Source: Collinsella aerofaciens
GTDB taxonomy: Bacteria > Actinomycetota > Coriobacteriia > Coriobacteriales > Coriobacteriaceae
Length of the DNA: 60,422 nucleotides
Assembly: GCF_015548375.1 (NCBI RefSeq)
Contig: NZ_JADMWW010000017.1
Coordinates: 1 to 60,422 of the forward strand
Direction: 5' to 3'
Notes under the pieces: generated by a model
The model's input: only the letters and a program-made list of their open reading frames with translations
The model's database searches: none
What the model was told of the DNA's origin: nothing
In this document: positions 26,186 to 35,371 of the stretch, in pieces
How positions within the stretch are numbered: position 1 is the first letter of the stretch
Layout: the number at the start of each line of letters is the position of its first letter
Made by a program: the position numbers and the translations under genes

Positions 26186-27013
26186 CTAGCCTCGCTGCTG
26201 GACAATCTGTTCGATGAGCTTCGCGACGGAGTCCTCGGCCGCGTCCCCGATCAGGTGATGGGCCGCGGCCTTCGCCTCCGGCATCGCGCCCGCGACTGCG
26301 TAGGAGTTCGGCACCTTTTCGAGGAGCGTCACGTCGTTTTCCGAGTCTCCGATAAAAGCGACCTCGTCCAGCGTGACCCCAAGGCTGCCGAGAAGCGCGT
26401 CGAGTCCGTTTACCTTGCTCCAGCCAGCCGGGACAACATCGAGGAAGAATGGGACGGGCGAGGGGAAATCAAGCTCTGGGCAGGCTTTCTTGCATCGACT
26501 CCGAACGACTTCCGTCGGGGCGGAGCTGACGTTGACGAAGATGCCGGCGGTGATGACGTCACGGTTCGTGGGCACGTCTCCGAGCGCCATGTCTCTTCCG
26601 GAGTCCTTAACGATTTCTAGGGCGAATTCGTCGCCAGGCTCGACGGCGCAGAGGAACTGCTCGCAGCGTTTGCCTGTCTCATCGACATCGGCGACTAGCC
26701 AGAGTGACGTCCCCGCGTAGGGGCGTACGGCGCTATCGAGCTTGACGAGGGCCTCCGTCGAGAGCGTCTTTTTGAATACGAGTTCGCCGCTGGAGAAGAC
26801 CTTCTTTCCGTTGGCCATGATGCCGGTCGAGAAACAGCGCGCGTCGCCGTCAAAGGCATCGGCCAGGTCGGCGTAGTCGCGGCCGCTTGCGGGGCCGAAC
26901 GCGATGCCCGCATCAAGCGCCGAAAGAATTGCGCTATGCGTGCGCTCCGATACGACCCTTGAGCCAAACGGCAGCAGGGTCCCGTCCATGTCTGCGAGGA
27001 TGAGCTTTATCAA
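26186..27013 (-). CDS. HAD-IIB (Cof-type) phosphatase
   Basis: A 275-residue phosphatase. Motif I LILADMDGTLLPFGS, motif II region GPASGRDY, lysine in WSKVNGLDALL and motif IV FIGDSENDVTLL are all present with a C2 cap between. The start is TTG 27013, seven bases after GGGAGGA, since no ATG fits. It is downstream of the RpiR regulator on the same strand (49-base gap), so the two are probably one transcript divergent from the aldolase/PTS operon. It likely dephosphorylates a sugar-phosphate of that pathway. Confidence 0.85.
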   Translation of the reverse strand: MIKLILADMDGTLLPFGSRVVSERTHSAILSALDAGIAFGPASGRDYADLADAFDGDARCFSTGIMANGKKVFSSGELVFKKTLSTEALVKLDSAVRPYAGTSLWLVADVDETGKRCEQFLCAVEPGDEFALEIVKDSGRDMALGDVPTNRDVITAGIFVNVSSAPTEVVRSRCKKACPELDFPSPVPFFLDVVPAGWSKVNGLDALLGSLGVTLDEVAFIGDSENDVTLLEKVPNSYAVAGAMPEAKAAAHHLIGDAAEDSVAKLIEQIVQQRG

Positions 27014-27062
27014 GGGGTCCTCCCGTTTCGGTCTGGGCGTCGGTGCGCCGGTGTGCGTCGTC

Positions 27063-27926
27063 CTAGCTGTATTGCCTGTCTCCCAAGAGATTCTTCGAGA
27101 TGATCCTGTTAAACTCTACCGGGTCATCCCAGCAAGAGGTCAGGAAGAGGAACAGCAGCTCGATGACGAAGTTGATTGAGCTGTGCGAGAAGGCGACCTC
27201 GGTTCCGGTGATGGCCTGATCTCGCGAGATGGCTCGGATGATATACGTGGCACGCTTCGCGAGCGGCGTATCTGGGTTGTCTGTGATCATGATGATGGGG
27301 GTGTTCGAATCCTCGGCAGAGTCGAATATGTTGACGAGGCGCTTCGAGTATCCGGACGTCGAAATGACGAGCAGGATGTCATTCTCCTTGAGGCTGGTTG
27401 CGGCGGAGACCATGGCATCGGTGGTACTGGGGCAAAACGCCCTGACTCCAACCTGTGAGAGCTTGAACGCCGCGTTTACGCCCATGCTAATCGAGTTGCC
27501 GACGCCCGCAATCAGGACGAGGTTGGCGTTGTGGAGCAGATTGACGACTGTCGAAAAGTCATCGGAGTCAATGAGCGAGGCGGTTTGGGAGAGCTCCTTG
27601 ACCTTGTGAGACAGGACGTACTTAATGGAGCCCTCGACGTCGTCCAGAGTAACCTTGCCGCCCGTGGCCTTTTCCTCGCCGGAGGCCCTGCTGATGGATA
27701 TGCCGAGCGCCAGACGCATGTCCGAATAGGTTCGGTAGTCAAGCGTCCTTGCGAACCTCGAAACAGACGCCGGTGACGTACCGGTTTCTGCGGCGAGTTC
27801 GCGGACGGTCATCGTTGCGACGTCCGACGGGTGGTCGAGCACATACGTTGCGATTGCCTTCTCCGAGAGGGATAGGCTGCTCATGACCGCGCAGATGTGG
27901 CTGAGCACATCTCCTGTCTTATCCAT
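27063..27926 (-). CDS. RpiR/MurR-family transcriptional regulator
   Basis: A 287-residue regulator. The N-terminal HTH (about 1-75) includes LSLSEKAIATYVLDHP and GTSPASVSRFARTLDY. The C-terminal SIS domain (about 125-265) shows VLIAGVGNSISMG and LVISTSGYSKRLVN and binds a phosphosugar. AAGGAG lies just before the ATG. It is divergent from the MFS-aldolase-PTS genes. TGAAA/TTTCA palindromes in the intervening region are the probable binding sites. Confidence 0.88.
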   Translation of the reverse strand: MDKTGDVLSHICAVMSSLSLSEKAIATYVLDHPSDVATMTVRELAAETGTSPASVSRFARTLDYRTYSDMRLALGISISRASGEEKATGGKVTLDDVEGSIKYVLSHKVKELSQTASLIDSDDFSTVVNLLHNANLVLIAGVGNSISMGVNAAFKLSQVGVRAFCPSTTDAMVSAATSLKENDILLVISTSGYSKRLVNIFDSAEDSNTPIIMITDNPDTPLAKRATYIIRAISRDQAITGTEVAFSHSSINFVIELLFLFLTSCWDDPVEFNRIISKNLLGDRQYS

Positions 27927-27973
27927 GGTTACTCCTTGGCCCTAGTTTGATTTGTATCTTAGGGCAAGAGAGG

Positions 27974-28168
27974 TGAAAATAAAGCAAATTGTTTCATAAG
28001 CGGTGAAATAGCGTTTCACCGCTGATTTCCTACCGTTCACGGTAAATCGGTGCTTCCCCGGCGCAATCTCATCTTGAGCTGCTATCTTATGAGCCGTGAA
28101 ACAACAGCACGAAAACGATGAAACAACAGAACATTGTTCCAACGCCTCGCAACTTCGTTTCACGCTAG
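27974..28168. promoter_or_regulatory. Putative RpiR operators in the divergent region
   Basis: A perfect 10-bp inverted repeat AGCGGTGAAA-TAGCG-TTTCACCGCT occupies 27999-28023. More half-sites surround it: GGTGAAAA near 27972, GTTTCAT near 27991, the palindrome TACCGTTCACGGTA (28031-28044), CGTGAAAC near 28095, GATGAAAC near 28118 and GTTTCACG near 28158. RpiR-family proteins commonly bind TGAAA-N-TTTCA sites, so this is the expected operator array. Confidence 0.7.
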
Positions 28169-28226
28169 ATGGCGAATCACCTCGAAGCCCAGACAGGCAC
28201 CCGGCGAGCAAGAAGGGAGAAGCACG

Positions 28227-29429
28227 ATGCACAACGCCAGGACAAACGCAAGCATGACTTCGCTGTTCTTCGCGAACGTCCTCTACTGGGTCTGCGCGGG
28301 CGTGTACTCGCCGTTCCTCTCCGCTCACTACACGAGCCTCGGCCTCAGCGCAGCCCAGACCGGCATCCTCCTCGCGGCGACCCCGGTGTGTGCGCTCGCC
28401 ATCCAGCCGCTCTGGTCGACTATCGCCGACAAACTCGGGCGCCGCCGCGCGGTCATCGTGGCCCTCTGCCTGGCGGCGGCGGTGCTCGCTCCGCTGTATT
28501 ACCTGGCGTAGACGTTCGTTCCGGTCCTTCTCGTGACCTTTGCGTTCTCGGCGTTCTTCTCGGGGCTGCTGCCCCTGAGCGACTCCCTCGTCATCGAGCT
28601 TGCGGATCGCTCTGGCCTGGACTTTTCTCGCATTCGCATGGGTGGCACTATCGGCTATGCCATCGTCGTCCTGATCGTCGGTCGGCTGCTCGACATGGCT
28701 CCTCAAATCCAGTTCGCGGTGGTCTCCGCCGCGCTGGTGGTCTTCGCGGCTCACATGTGGCGCCTCCCCGAGGCGGGAATTCGCGCCAATGCCGCGGACG
28801 ATCCCAAGGTCTCCCACGGAAAGGGCCTCCTCTCGCTGTTCACCAGCAATGAGATCGCCTTCGTCTTGGTCTTCGCCTTCATCAGTTCGGCCGCGATTGG
28901 CTTCATCGGGGCGTTCTTGGGCCGCTACGCGGTCGAGCTTGGCGAGGGTCAGAACCTCGTGGGCGTCCTGAGTGCGGTCTCCGCAGCGAGCGAGATCCCC
29001 ATCCTGCTCGTTTCCTCCAAGCTGGTCAGGCGCTTCGGCGAGATGAACCTCCTGATCTTTTCCTGCTTCATGGCGGCGCTCAGGCTCGTGCTCGTGGGCA
29101 CCGGCATCGTCCCGGTCATGATCTGCGGCCAGCTGCTGCAGAGCGTGAGTTACATGACCGTCTACTACTCCTGCGTTACCTACATTGCCAACCACACTTA
29201 CGAGGATTGTCGCGCTCGAGGTCAGAGCGCCTTCGCGATGGTCCAGAGCGGTCTGTCCGTCGTGGTTGCGAACCTGTTTGGCGGTTGGGCGTGCGACGCG
29301 CTCGGCACGCATGCGGGTTTCCTGGCCTTCGCCCTCGCTTCAACGATTGTTGCGGTCGCTGCTCTTGTGGCGTACGTGCTATGGCGTCGAAGCGCGGCGC
29401 CGCGGCCTGAGGGCCAGGCGGCCGCATAG
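28227..29429 (+). pseudogene. MFS transporter with an in-frame amber stop
   Basis: The frame from ATG 28227 (behind AAGGGAGAAG) is an MFS permease of about 400 codons, beginning MHNARTNASMTSLFFANVLY. It is cut by TAG at 28509-28511 after LYYLA and continues in the same frame as TFVPVLLVTFAFSAFFSG to 29427, with about ten further helices. One C-to-T change (CAG to TAG) would explain it. DKLGRRRAVIV is the MFS loop 2-3 motif. As written, only a three-helix fragment is made, unless the stop is read through or the base is an error. Cargo is unknown; the fold resembles LacY/nucleoside-symporter-type MFS. Confidence 0.8.
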
Positions 29430-29539
29430 GCTCCACCGTGCATCGCAAGCGCCTACCTCGCGTTTCGCTTCGTGTTCAACCAGCTGACGAGCTGAGAACT
29501 GTCCGATCCAATGATTATTCAGGTGAAAGGAAGACAAAG

Positions 29540-30394
29540 ATGTCTCTCATCAAGGTCAACAAGCTTCTTCAACATGCGACCGAGCACCACTATGGCGTGC
29601 CCGCGATCAACGTCATCAACACGGAGACCATCCGTTATGCGATCCAGGCCGCCGAGGATGAGCACATGCCCATCATCATCCAGTACTGGCCCGGCTACGA
29701 GGGCCACTGCGCCCTCGACATCATCGCCTTCGCCGCCCGCTATTACGCTGAGCGCGCGAGCGTGCCCGTCGCCGTCCACCAGGATCACTCCGCTGGTTAC
29801 GAGATCGCCGTCAAGGGCGTCAAGGCCGGCTTCCCTTCCGTCATGGTCGACGGTTCCTCGCTTCCCTATGAGGAGAACTTCCAGCTCACGAAGGACGTCG
29901 TCCAGGTCGCCAAGATCTTCGACGTCGACATCGAGGCTGAGCTCGGCCACGTCGGCAACGGCTCCGACGCCAACGACTTCGTGAACAGCGACCACTACAC
30001 CGACCCGAACCTCGCCGAGGAGTTCGTCGAGGGCACCGGCTGCGGTTCGCTCGCCATCGCCGTTGGCAACGCCCACGGCCCCTACGTCAAGGTCCCGAAC
30101 CTCGACATGGAGCGCATCAAGGCCTGCAGGGAGGCCGTCAGCGTCCCCCTCGTCATGCACGGGTGTTCCGACATCCCCGACGAGCAGCTCCAGGAGGCCG
30201 TGAACCTCGGCATGAGCAAGTTCAACATCGCCACAGAGTACTTCCGCTCCATGTACCGCGCCTTCGAGAAGGACATCAACTCCGGCAAGAACGATGGCAA
30301 CGGCGTTGGCCTCCTGATGGACGCCGCCCCCGACATGCGCGCGTTCGTCGCCAGCAAGATCCAGCTTCTGAACCCCAACCACTATTCGCTCTAG
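29540..30394 (+). CDS. Class II (zinc) fructose/tagatose-bisphosphate aldolase family protein
   Basis: A 284-residue TIM-barrel aldolase. Zinc and catalytic motifs are visible: PVAVHQDHS (family LHLDHG), DIEAELGHVGNG, VGNAHGPY and VMHGCSD (family LHGGSG, so one Gly is Cys). FNIATEYFRS is the phosphate/strand-8 region. Length fits KbaY/GatY/FbaA. Which ketose-1-phosphate or bisphosphate it splits is unknown; departures from the family motifs hint at a substrate other than fructose-1,6-bisphosphate. ATG 29540 follows GAAAGGAAG. It is followed at 10 bases by PTS IIA. Confidence 0.85.
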   Translation: MSLIKVNKLLQHATEHHYGVPAINVINTETIRYAIQAAEDEHMPIIIQYWPGYEGHCALDIIAFAARYYAERASVPVAVHQDHSAGYEIAVKGVKAGFPSVMVDGSSLPYEENFQLTKDVVQVAKIFDVDIEAELGHVGNGSDANDFVNSDHYTDPNLAEEFVEGTGCGSLAIAVGNAHGPYVKVPNLDMERIKACREAVSVPLVMHGCSDIPDEQLQEAVNLGMSKFNIATEYFRSMYRAFEKDINSGKNDGNGVGLLMDAAPDMRAFVASKIQLLNPNHYSL

Positions 30395-30404
30395 GAGAGA
30401 CTCG

Positions 30405-30833
30405 ATGAAGAAGGTTCTTGTCGCGTCGCACGGCCACCTCGCAAGCGGAATCAGGAGCTCGATCGAGATTCTGACCGGCATGGCGGACATGGTGGAGGCA
30501 GTTGACTGCTACGTGGACGACTCCGATTTCACCCCTCGCATCCAGGCCTTTATTGACTCGGTGGGCCCTGAGGACGAGGCCGTCATCTTCACCGACATCT
30601 ACGGTGGCTCCGTCTTCCAGAAAGTCGTCCTCATGGAGCCGGAGAAGCGCGGAATCGTCCACGTTACCGGTATGAACCTCGGCCTCGTGATCGAGACGCT
30701 CCTCGGCGCCGAGCCGGTCACGGCAGATTCGATCAAGCAGAGCGTCGAGCTGGCGAGGGCGACGATGCAGGTCGTCGAGCCTCCGAGCAAGGCCGCGGAC
30801 AACGAGGAGTCCGAGGGAGACTTCTTTGATTAG
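30405..30833 (+). CDS. PTS mannose-family IIA component
   Basis: A 142-residue EIIA-Man protein with active H9 in VLVASHGHLASGI and the second-loop motif VIFTDIYGGSVFQK. An acidic tail of about 20 residues closes it. AGGAGAG precedes the ATG. It is in the aldolase/PTS operon. Confidence 0.92.
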   Translation: MKKVLVASHGHLASGIRSSIEILTGMADMVEAVDCYVDDSDFTPRIQAFIDSVGPEDEAVIFTDIYGGSVFQKVVLMEPEKRGIVHVTGMNLGLVIETLLGAEPVTADSIKQSVELARATMQVVEPPSKAADNEESEGDFFD

Positions 30834-30862
30834 AGAGTACTAACAAGTAGAGAGAGGAAGCA

Positions 30863-31366
30863 ATGATTGTCCAGGTTCGAGTCGATGACCGTCTGATTCA
30901 CGGACAGGTCGCCCTGGTGTGGACCAAGGAGCTCAACACCACCAGGATCATCGTCGCCAACAAGCACGCCGTGGAGAGCGACGCCCTTCGCATGACGCTT
31001 TCCATGGGTACGCCGGCGGGCCAGAAGCTCCTCGTCAAGGACGTTCCGGATGCCTGCCGCATCGCGAACGATCCGCGCGCGGACTCCATGCGCATCTTCG
31101 CGCTCACCAACTGCGTGCGTGACGTGCTTGAGCTCGTTAAGGGCGCGCCGGGCAAGATTGAGGGCGTGAACGTTGCCAACGTCGGCCGCTTCGACAAGTC
31201 CGATCCGGATAGCAAGGTCGCCCTCAACTCCACGATCATGCTCAACCCGGATGAGCTCGAGGCCGCGAAGGAGCTTTGCGAGCAGGGTATTCCGGTTTTC
31301 CATCAGCTTATCCCGTCCAATCCCAAGACTTCTCTCAAGAGTCTGATCGAGGCGGCGGGGAAATAA
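30863..31366 (+). CDS. PTS mannose-family IIB component
   Basis: A 167-residue IIB protein; the phospho-acceptor is H13 in VRVDDRLIHGQVALVW, an almost exact family motif. AGAGAGGAAG precedes the ATG. It transfers phosphate from the upstream IIA to the sugar entering through IIC/IID. Confidence 0.93.
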   Translation: MIVQVRVDDRLIHGQVALVWTKELNTTRIIVANKHAVESDALRMTLSMGTPAGQKLLVKDVPDACRIANDPRADSMRIFALTNCVRDVLELVKGAPGKIEGVNVANVGRFDKSDPDSKVALNSTIMLNPDELEAAKELCEQGIPVFHQLIPSNPKTSLKSLIEAAGK

Positions 31367-31412
31367 GGGGATTTGGTCAGGCGGCCAAATGAAATGAAAG
31401 AAAGGAAGTCAA

Positions 31413-32225
31413 ATGATTGGGTTGGCATTAATGGCCTGGTTGACCGTGCTGATTTGCTACGGCGGCAACTGGGTTCTCGGTCAGTGCATGATCGAGCGTC
31501 CTCTCGTGGTAGGCCTCGTTGCGGGCCTCCTGATGGGCGACGTCAAGACCGGTGTTATCATCGGTGCCTCTCTCGAGGCGATCTTCATGGGCGCGGTTAA
31601 CATCGGTGGCGCTATCTCTGCCGAGCCCGTTACCGCGACCGCCCTCGCCGTCGCCTTCACCGTTGGCGCTGGCATCGACCAGGGTGCCGCCATCACGCTG
31701 GCCGTTCCCGTTGGTGTCGTCACCGCGTTCCTCTCGATCTTCATGAACAACGTGTTCCTTGCGTTCTTCGCCGCCACCTTTGACAAGATGGCCGCCGAGG
31801 GCAACGAGAAGGGCCTCGCGCTTCAGCACTTCGTTCTCTGGTTCGTTAAGTACGCCGCCTTTGGTCTCATTGCCTTCCTCGGCGTTTACCTTGGCGCCGA
31901 GCCCGTTGCCGCCATTGTCAACCAGATTCCGGCCAATGTCATGAACGGCCTCAATGCCGTGGGCGCCCTCCTGCCTGCCGTTGGTATGGCGCTCCTGCTC
32001 CAGATGCTGTGGAGCACCGAGCTCAGCATCTACTTCTTCCTGGGCTTTACACTCTACCAGTACCTCGGCCTCCCGATGATCGCCATCGCGGTTCTCGGTG
32101 TCATCATCGCGGTTGCCTCCGCCCTCCGCGACAAGGAGATCTTCGATCTCACCAAGAAGGGCGTGGCCACCCAGGCCGTTTCCGGCGACTCTGTAACCAG
32201 CGACGAGGAGGATTTCTTCGCATGA
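31413..32225 (+). CDS. PTS mannose-family IIC component
   Basis: A 270-residue permease with about seven hydrophobic spans. GLVAGLLMGDVKTGVIIGAS and LEAIFMGAVNIGGAISAEP are characteristic of IIC in this family. The C-terminal tail is acidic. Its stop overlaps the IID start (ATGA). The start is ATG 31413 after GAAAGGAAG. Confidence 0.92.
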   Translation: MIGLALMAWLTVLICYGGNWVLGQCMIERPLVVGLVAGLLMGDVKTGVIIGASLEAIFMGAVNIGGAISAEPVTATALAVAFTVGAGIDQGAAITLAVPVGVVTAFLSIFMNNVFLAFFAATFDKMAAEGNEKGLALQHFVLWFVKYAAFGLIAFLGVYLGAEPVAAIVNQIPANVMNGLNAVGALLPAVGMALLLQMLWSTELSIYFFLGFTLYQYLGLPMIAIAVLGVIIAVASALRDKEIFDLTKKGVATQAVSGDSVTSDEEDFFA

Positions 32226-33058
32226 GCAACCTGACCAAGAATGTGAGCCCTGAAGACAAGAAGATGCTCAACAGTATTTTCCTGCGCTCCTTCTCCGTGT
32301 TCGCTTCCTGCGCCGGCGGTTCCGTCAAGGCTGGCGCCGACGGCTGGCTGTACTCCGTCCAGCCCGCGCTTAACCGCTACTACGCTGATGACCCCGAGGC
32401 CCGTGCCGACGCCATGAAGCGTCACACGACTTGGTACAACATTACCCAGAACGTCGGCACGTTCGCCATGGGCCTCGTCGCCTCCATGGAGAGGGAGAAC
32501 TCGCGGCACGAAGACTTCGACACCGAGTCCATCGACGGTATCAAGGTCTCCCTGATGGGCCCAATGTCCGGCATCGGCGACGCAATCTTCTGGGGCGTCT
32601 TGCGTGTTATCGCCGCCGGCATCGGTATCAACCTCGCCATGAGCGGATCGCCCCTCGGCGCGATCATGTTCCTGCTGATCTACAACATTCCGTCGATCCT
32701 CTGCCGATACTTCATGACCTACCTCGGTTTCAGCATGGGCACCAACTTCATCTCCGAGATGTACGAGGGTGGTCTCATGAAGCTCATCACCAAGGCGACC
32801 TCCACGATCGGCCTCGTGATGATCGGCGCCATGACCGCGGCGAACGTCCAATTCAACACGATCCTGTCCATTCCGGTTCAGGACTCCGATCCCGTCATGA
32901 TCCAGACCTACCTCGACTCGATCTTCAAGGGCATCGTGCCCCTGGGACTTACGCTCGTCGTTCTCTGGCTCCTGCGCAAGAAGAACGTGAACGTCAACAT
33001 CATCCTGGTCGGCATCATGGTTCTGGCACTCGTCCTCGGCCTCGTGGGCATCGTGTAA
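32222..33058 (+). CDS. PTS mannose-family IID component
   Basis: A 278-residue IID protein. RSFSVFASCAGGSVKAGADGW lies near the N-terminus and the diagnostic VSLMGPMSGIGDAIFWG at about 108-124; membrane helices follow. It is translationally coupled to IIC by a 4-bp overlap. An AKR gene follows after 97 bases. Confidence 0.92.
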   Translation: MSNLTKNVSPEDKKMLNSIFLRSFSVFASCAGGSVKAGADGWLYSVQPALNRYYADDPEARADAMKRHTTWYNITQNVGTFAMGLVASMERENSRHEDFDTESIDGIKVSLMGPMSGIGDAIFWGVLRVIAAGIGINLAMSGSPLGAIMFLLIYNIPSILCRYFMTYLGFSMGTNFISEMYEGGLMKLITKATSTIGLVMIGAMTAANVQFNTILSIPVQDSDPVMIQTYLDSIFKGIVPLGLTLVVLWLLRKKNVNVNIILVGIMVLALVLGLVGIV

Positions 33059-33155
33059 GGCGGTTTCCGGATCATTCGAAGCCTGTTCAAGGCAATTCCC
33101 GGCGGCACGCGATCGAGGACATTCGACGCGTGCCGCCCCATTAGAAGGAGAGAAT

Positions 33156-34100
33156 ATGCGCTACACGCACCTCAAGAACTCCGACGTCGACGTCTCCCAG
33201 CTCGCCGTGGGCACCTGGGCGATCGGCGGCGACTCCTTTGGTGAGAACGATGACGCTGCCAGCATGTCCGCCATCCGCACCATGCTCGAACACGGCGTCA
33301 ATCTCATCGACACCGCGCCGTGCTATGGCAACGGCGCGTCCGAGAAGGTCGTTGGCAACGCGCTCAGGGGCGTCGACCGAGAGAGCTACCTGCTCTCGAC
33401 CAAGGTTGGCCTGATCACCAGCGCCGCCGGCTATGACCGCGACTCTTCGTTCAAGAACATCATGAGGGAGGTCGAGAGTTCACTGCGCAACCTCCGCACC
33501 GACTACATCGACTTCTACTTCGTGCACTGGCCCGACGCCAAGACCCCGTTCTCCGAGACGATGTGCGCCCTCCAGCTCCTCAAGGAGCAAGGCAAGATTC
33601 GCCACATCGGCGTCTCCAACTTCACGACCGAGATGATCGAGGAGTGCGAGAAGGTCGCTCAGATCGACGTCCAGCAGCCGCCCTATTCCATGGTCGACCG
33701 CTCCTCCGAGGACCTCATCAAGTGGGGCTACGAGCGTGGCATCGACTCCTTCACCTATGGCTCCCTTGGCGCGGGCATCCTGTCGGGCAAGTTCCGCGAG
33801 CTGCCGAAGTTCGAGGAGGGCGATGTTCGCGGCGGCTTCTACGACTACTTCCAGGAGCCCAAGTTCTCGCGCGTCCAGGAGCTGCTCAAGGTCATGGACG
33901 AGATTGCCGAGGCTCATGACAAGCCCGTGGCACAGGTCGCCGTGAACTGGAGCACCCAGAAGGAGTACGTGGGCACCGCGCTCGTTGGCGTGCGCACGGA
34001 CGCCCACGCGATTCAGAACTGCGAGACGTTCGAGTGGGAGCTTTCCGCCGATGAGATGGCCAAGCTTGACGCCAAGCTTGACGAGCTGAAGATAGGCTAG
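33156..34100 (+). CDS. Aldo/keto reductase
   Basis: A 314-residue NADPH-dependent (beta/alpha)8 reductase. The catalytic tetrad is intact: D52 and Y57 (DTAPCYGNG), K83 (LLSTKVG) and H124 (FVHWPD). IRHIGVSNF and LVGVRTDAHAIQN are family features. In this operon it may interconvert an aldose and polyol, or oxidise a phosphorylated intermediate before aldol cleavage. AGAAGGAGAG precedes the ATG. The esterase gene begins 2 bases after its stop. Confidence 0.9.
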   Translation: MRYTHLKNSDVDVSQLAVGTWAIGGDSFGENDDAASMSAIRTMLEHGVNLIDTAPCYGNGASEKVVGNALRGVDRESYLLSTKVGLITSAAGYDRDSSFKNIMREVESSLRNLRTDYIDFYFVHWPDAKTPFSETMCALQLLKEQGKIRHIGVSNFTTEMIEECEKVAQIDVQQPPYSMVDRSSEDLIKWGYERGIDSFTYGSLGAGILSGKFRELPKFEEGDVRGGFYDYFQEPKFSRVQELLKVMDEIAEAHDKPVAQVAVNWSTQKEYVGTALVGVRTDAHAIQNCETFEWELSADEMAKLDAKLDELKIG

Positions 34101-34102
34101 CC

Positions 34103-35182
34103 ATGGGCACTGAGGAGAGGAAGTACCCCACTTCCGAGCTTGAAGTGCTTGAGCGTGGATCTAGGGAGGTCGTGGAGCCCAACGGGCTGAAGCTCCTGCT
34201 GAAGCCCGTGCCGGGAGACGAGCGCGAGCACGTGCTCGATCCGCGCGTCTACGCGCGCGCCCATGCGAAGCTCGCCGCCGGCCCGGCGCCGGCGGGGCCG
34301 GTGGACGTGATCGCGTGGCGCTCCGCTCCCAACAAGGAGACCCATGTCGTGAGGGGCTCGAACGTCGCCAAGAAGACCGTCGTCATGAACTTTGGCGACA
34401 GGGGCATTCCCCTGCACGTCTTCACGCCCGAAGGCCACGAGAGCGGCTCCGCCGCGCTCGTGTTCATCCACGGCGGCGGCTTCATGGTGGGCAACATTGG
34501 CCAGTACGAGAACTGCCTGCGCGACATCGCGGAGCGAACGGGCTGCGTCGCGATCTACCCGGAGTACCGCCTGTCTCCCGAGACGATGTTCCCCGGTGGT
34601 GTCGAGGACTGCGTGAAGACGCTCGACTGGCTTGTCGAGCATGCGGATGAGCTGGGTGTCGACGCGACGCGGGTCGCCGTGGCTGGCGACTCCGCGGGCG
34701 GAAGCCTGACCAACGCCGTCGTCCTCGACGGGTCCCATGCGGACAGGATCAAGCTCGTGGCCGAGCTGTATCCGCTCGTCGACGGCGGCCCTGTTCCGGA
34801 GGAATGGTCCTATGACCTCTATGAGATTGTGAACGACCAGAGGGCCGAGGCTCTGAGCAGGGTGGATCGCATCCGCAACGCCAACGACGACCTGCCAATG
34901 ATGTATACCAACGGCAATGCGGAGGAGATGCTCGACCCGAGGGTGTCTGCCCTGTTCGCGGAGGACGTGAGCGCGTTTCCCCGCACGGTCATCATCTCTT
35001 CCGAGTATGACTACCTGCGCTATCAGGACGAGCTGTTCGCGAAGAGGCTGCAGGATGCGGGCGTTGACGTCACCGCGATTCGCTATCGCGGCTGCGACCA
35101 CGGCTTCTTCGAGATGTACGGCGTGATGCCTCAGGCTGAGGACGTCTGTCGCGTCATCTCCGAGGAGCTTGCGAAGATCTAG
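34103..35182 (+). CDS. Alpha/beta-hydrolase esterase (hormone-sensitive-lipase family)
   Basis: A 359-residue cytosolic esterase. The oxyanion motif HGGGFMVGN, nucleophile S197 in AGDSAGGS, acid in SEYDYLRYQDE and His in CDHGFFEMYG make a full HSL-family triad. It has no signal peptide. It abuts the aldo/keto reductase by 2 bases and ends the operon. It could remove an acyl group from an imported substituted sugar; that is inference from context. Confidence 0.88.
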   Translation: MGTEERKYPTSELEVLERGSREVVEPNGLKLLLKPVPGDEREHVLDPRVYARAHAKLAAGPAPAGPVDVIAWRSAPNKETHVVRGSNVAKKTVVMNFGDRGIPLHVFTPEGHESGSAALVFIHGGGFMVGNIGQYENCLRDIAERTGCVAIYPEYRLSPETMFPGGVEDCVKTLDWLVEHADELGVDATRVAVAGDSAGGSLTNAVVLDGSHADRIKLVAELYPLVDGGPVPEEWSYDLYEIVNDQRAEALSRVDRIRNANDDLPMMYTNGNAEEMLDPRVSALFAEDVSAFPRTVIISSEYDYLRYQDELFAKRLQDAGVDVTAIRYRGCDHGFFEMYGVMPQAEDVCRVISEELAKI

Positions 35183-35214
35183 GGGCTCGTCGCGGCGGCC
35201 TCCTGGACGAGTGA

Positions 35215-35255
35215 AGGTCCGGCGGGATGCTAGGTGCGTCCCGCCGGACCTTTGC
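35215..35255 (+). terminator. Terminator of the aldolase/PTS operon
   Basis: GGTCCGGCGGGA pairs with TCCCGCCGGACC around GCTAGGTGCG-type loop bases, followed by a short TTTG. It lies 33 bases after the esterase stop. Confidence 0.75.
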
Positions 35256-35371
35256 GTTGACGGGCGCGTGCCGCTTGCCGGAGGGCGTGTGGGGTTCGCT
35301 TCGGCGGTGCCGGTTTGATCGGGAGATGCGTTTACCGCCGCTCTTCCAAGCGAGCCCAGCAAACAAATCGC

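Noticed and set aside
27942-29312. 456-codon minus-strand frame opposite the MFS gene, tempting because the MFS gene has a stop
   Set aside because: The plus-strand frame has MFS motifs on both sides of the TAG; the minus frame is low-complexity Arg/Glu/His text.
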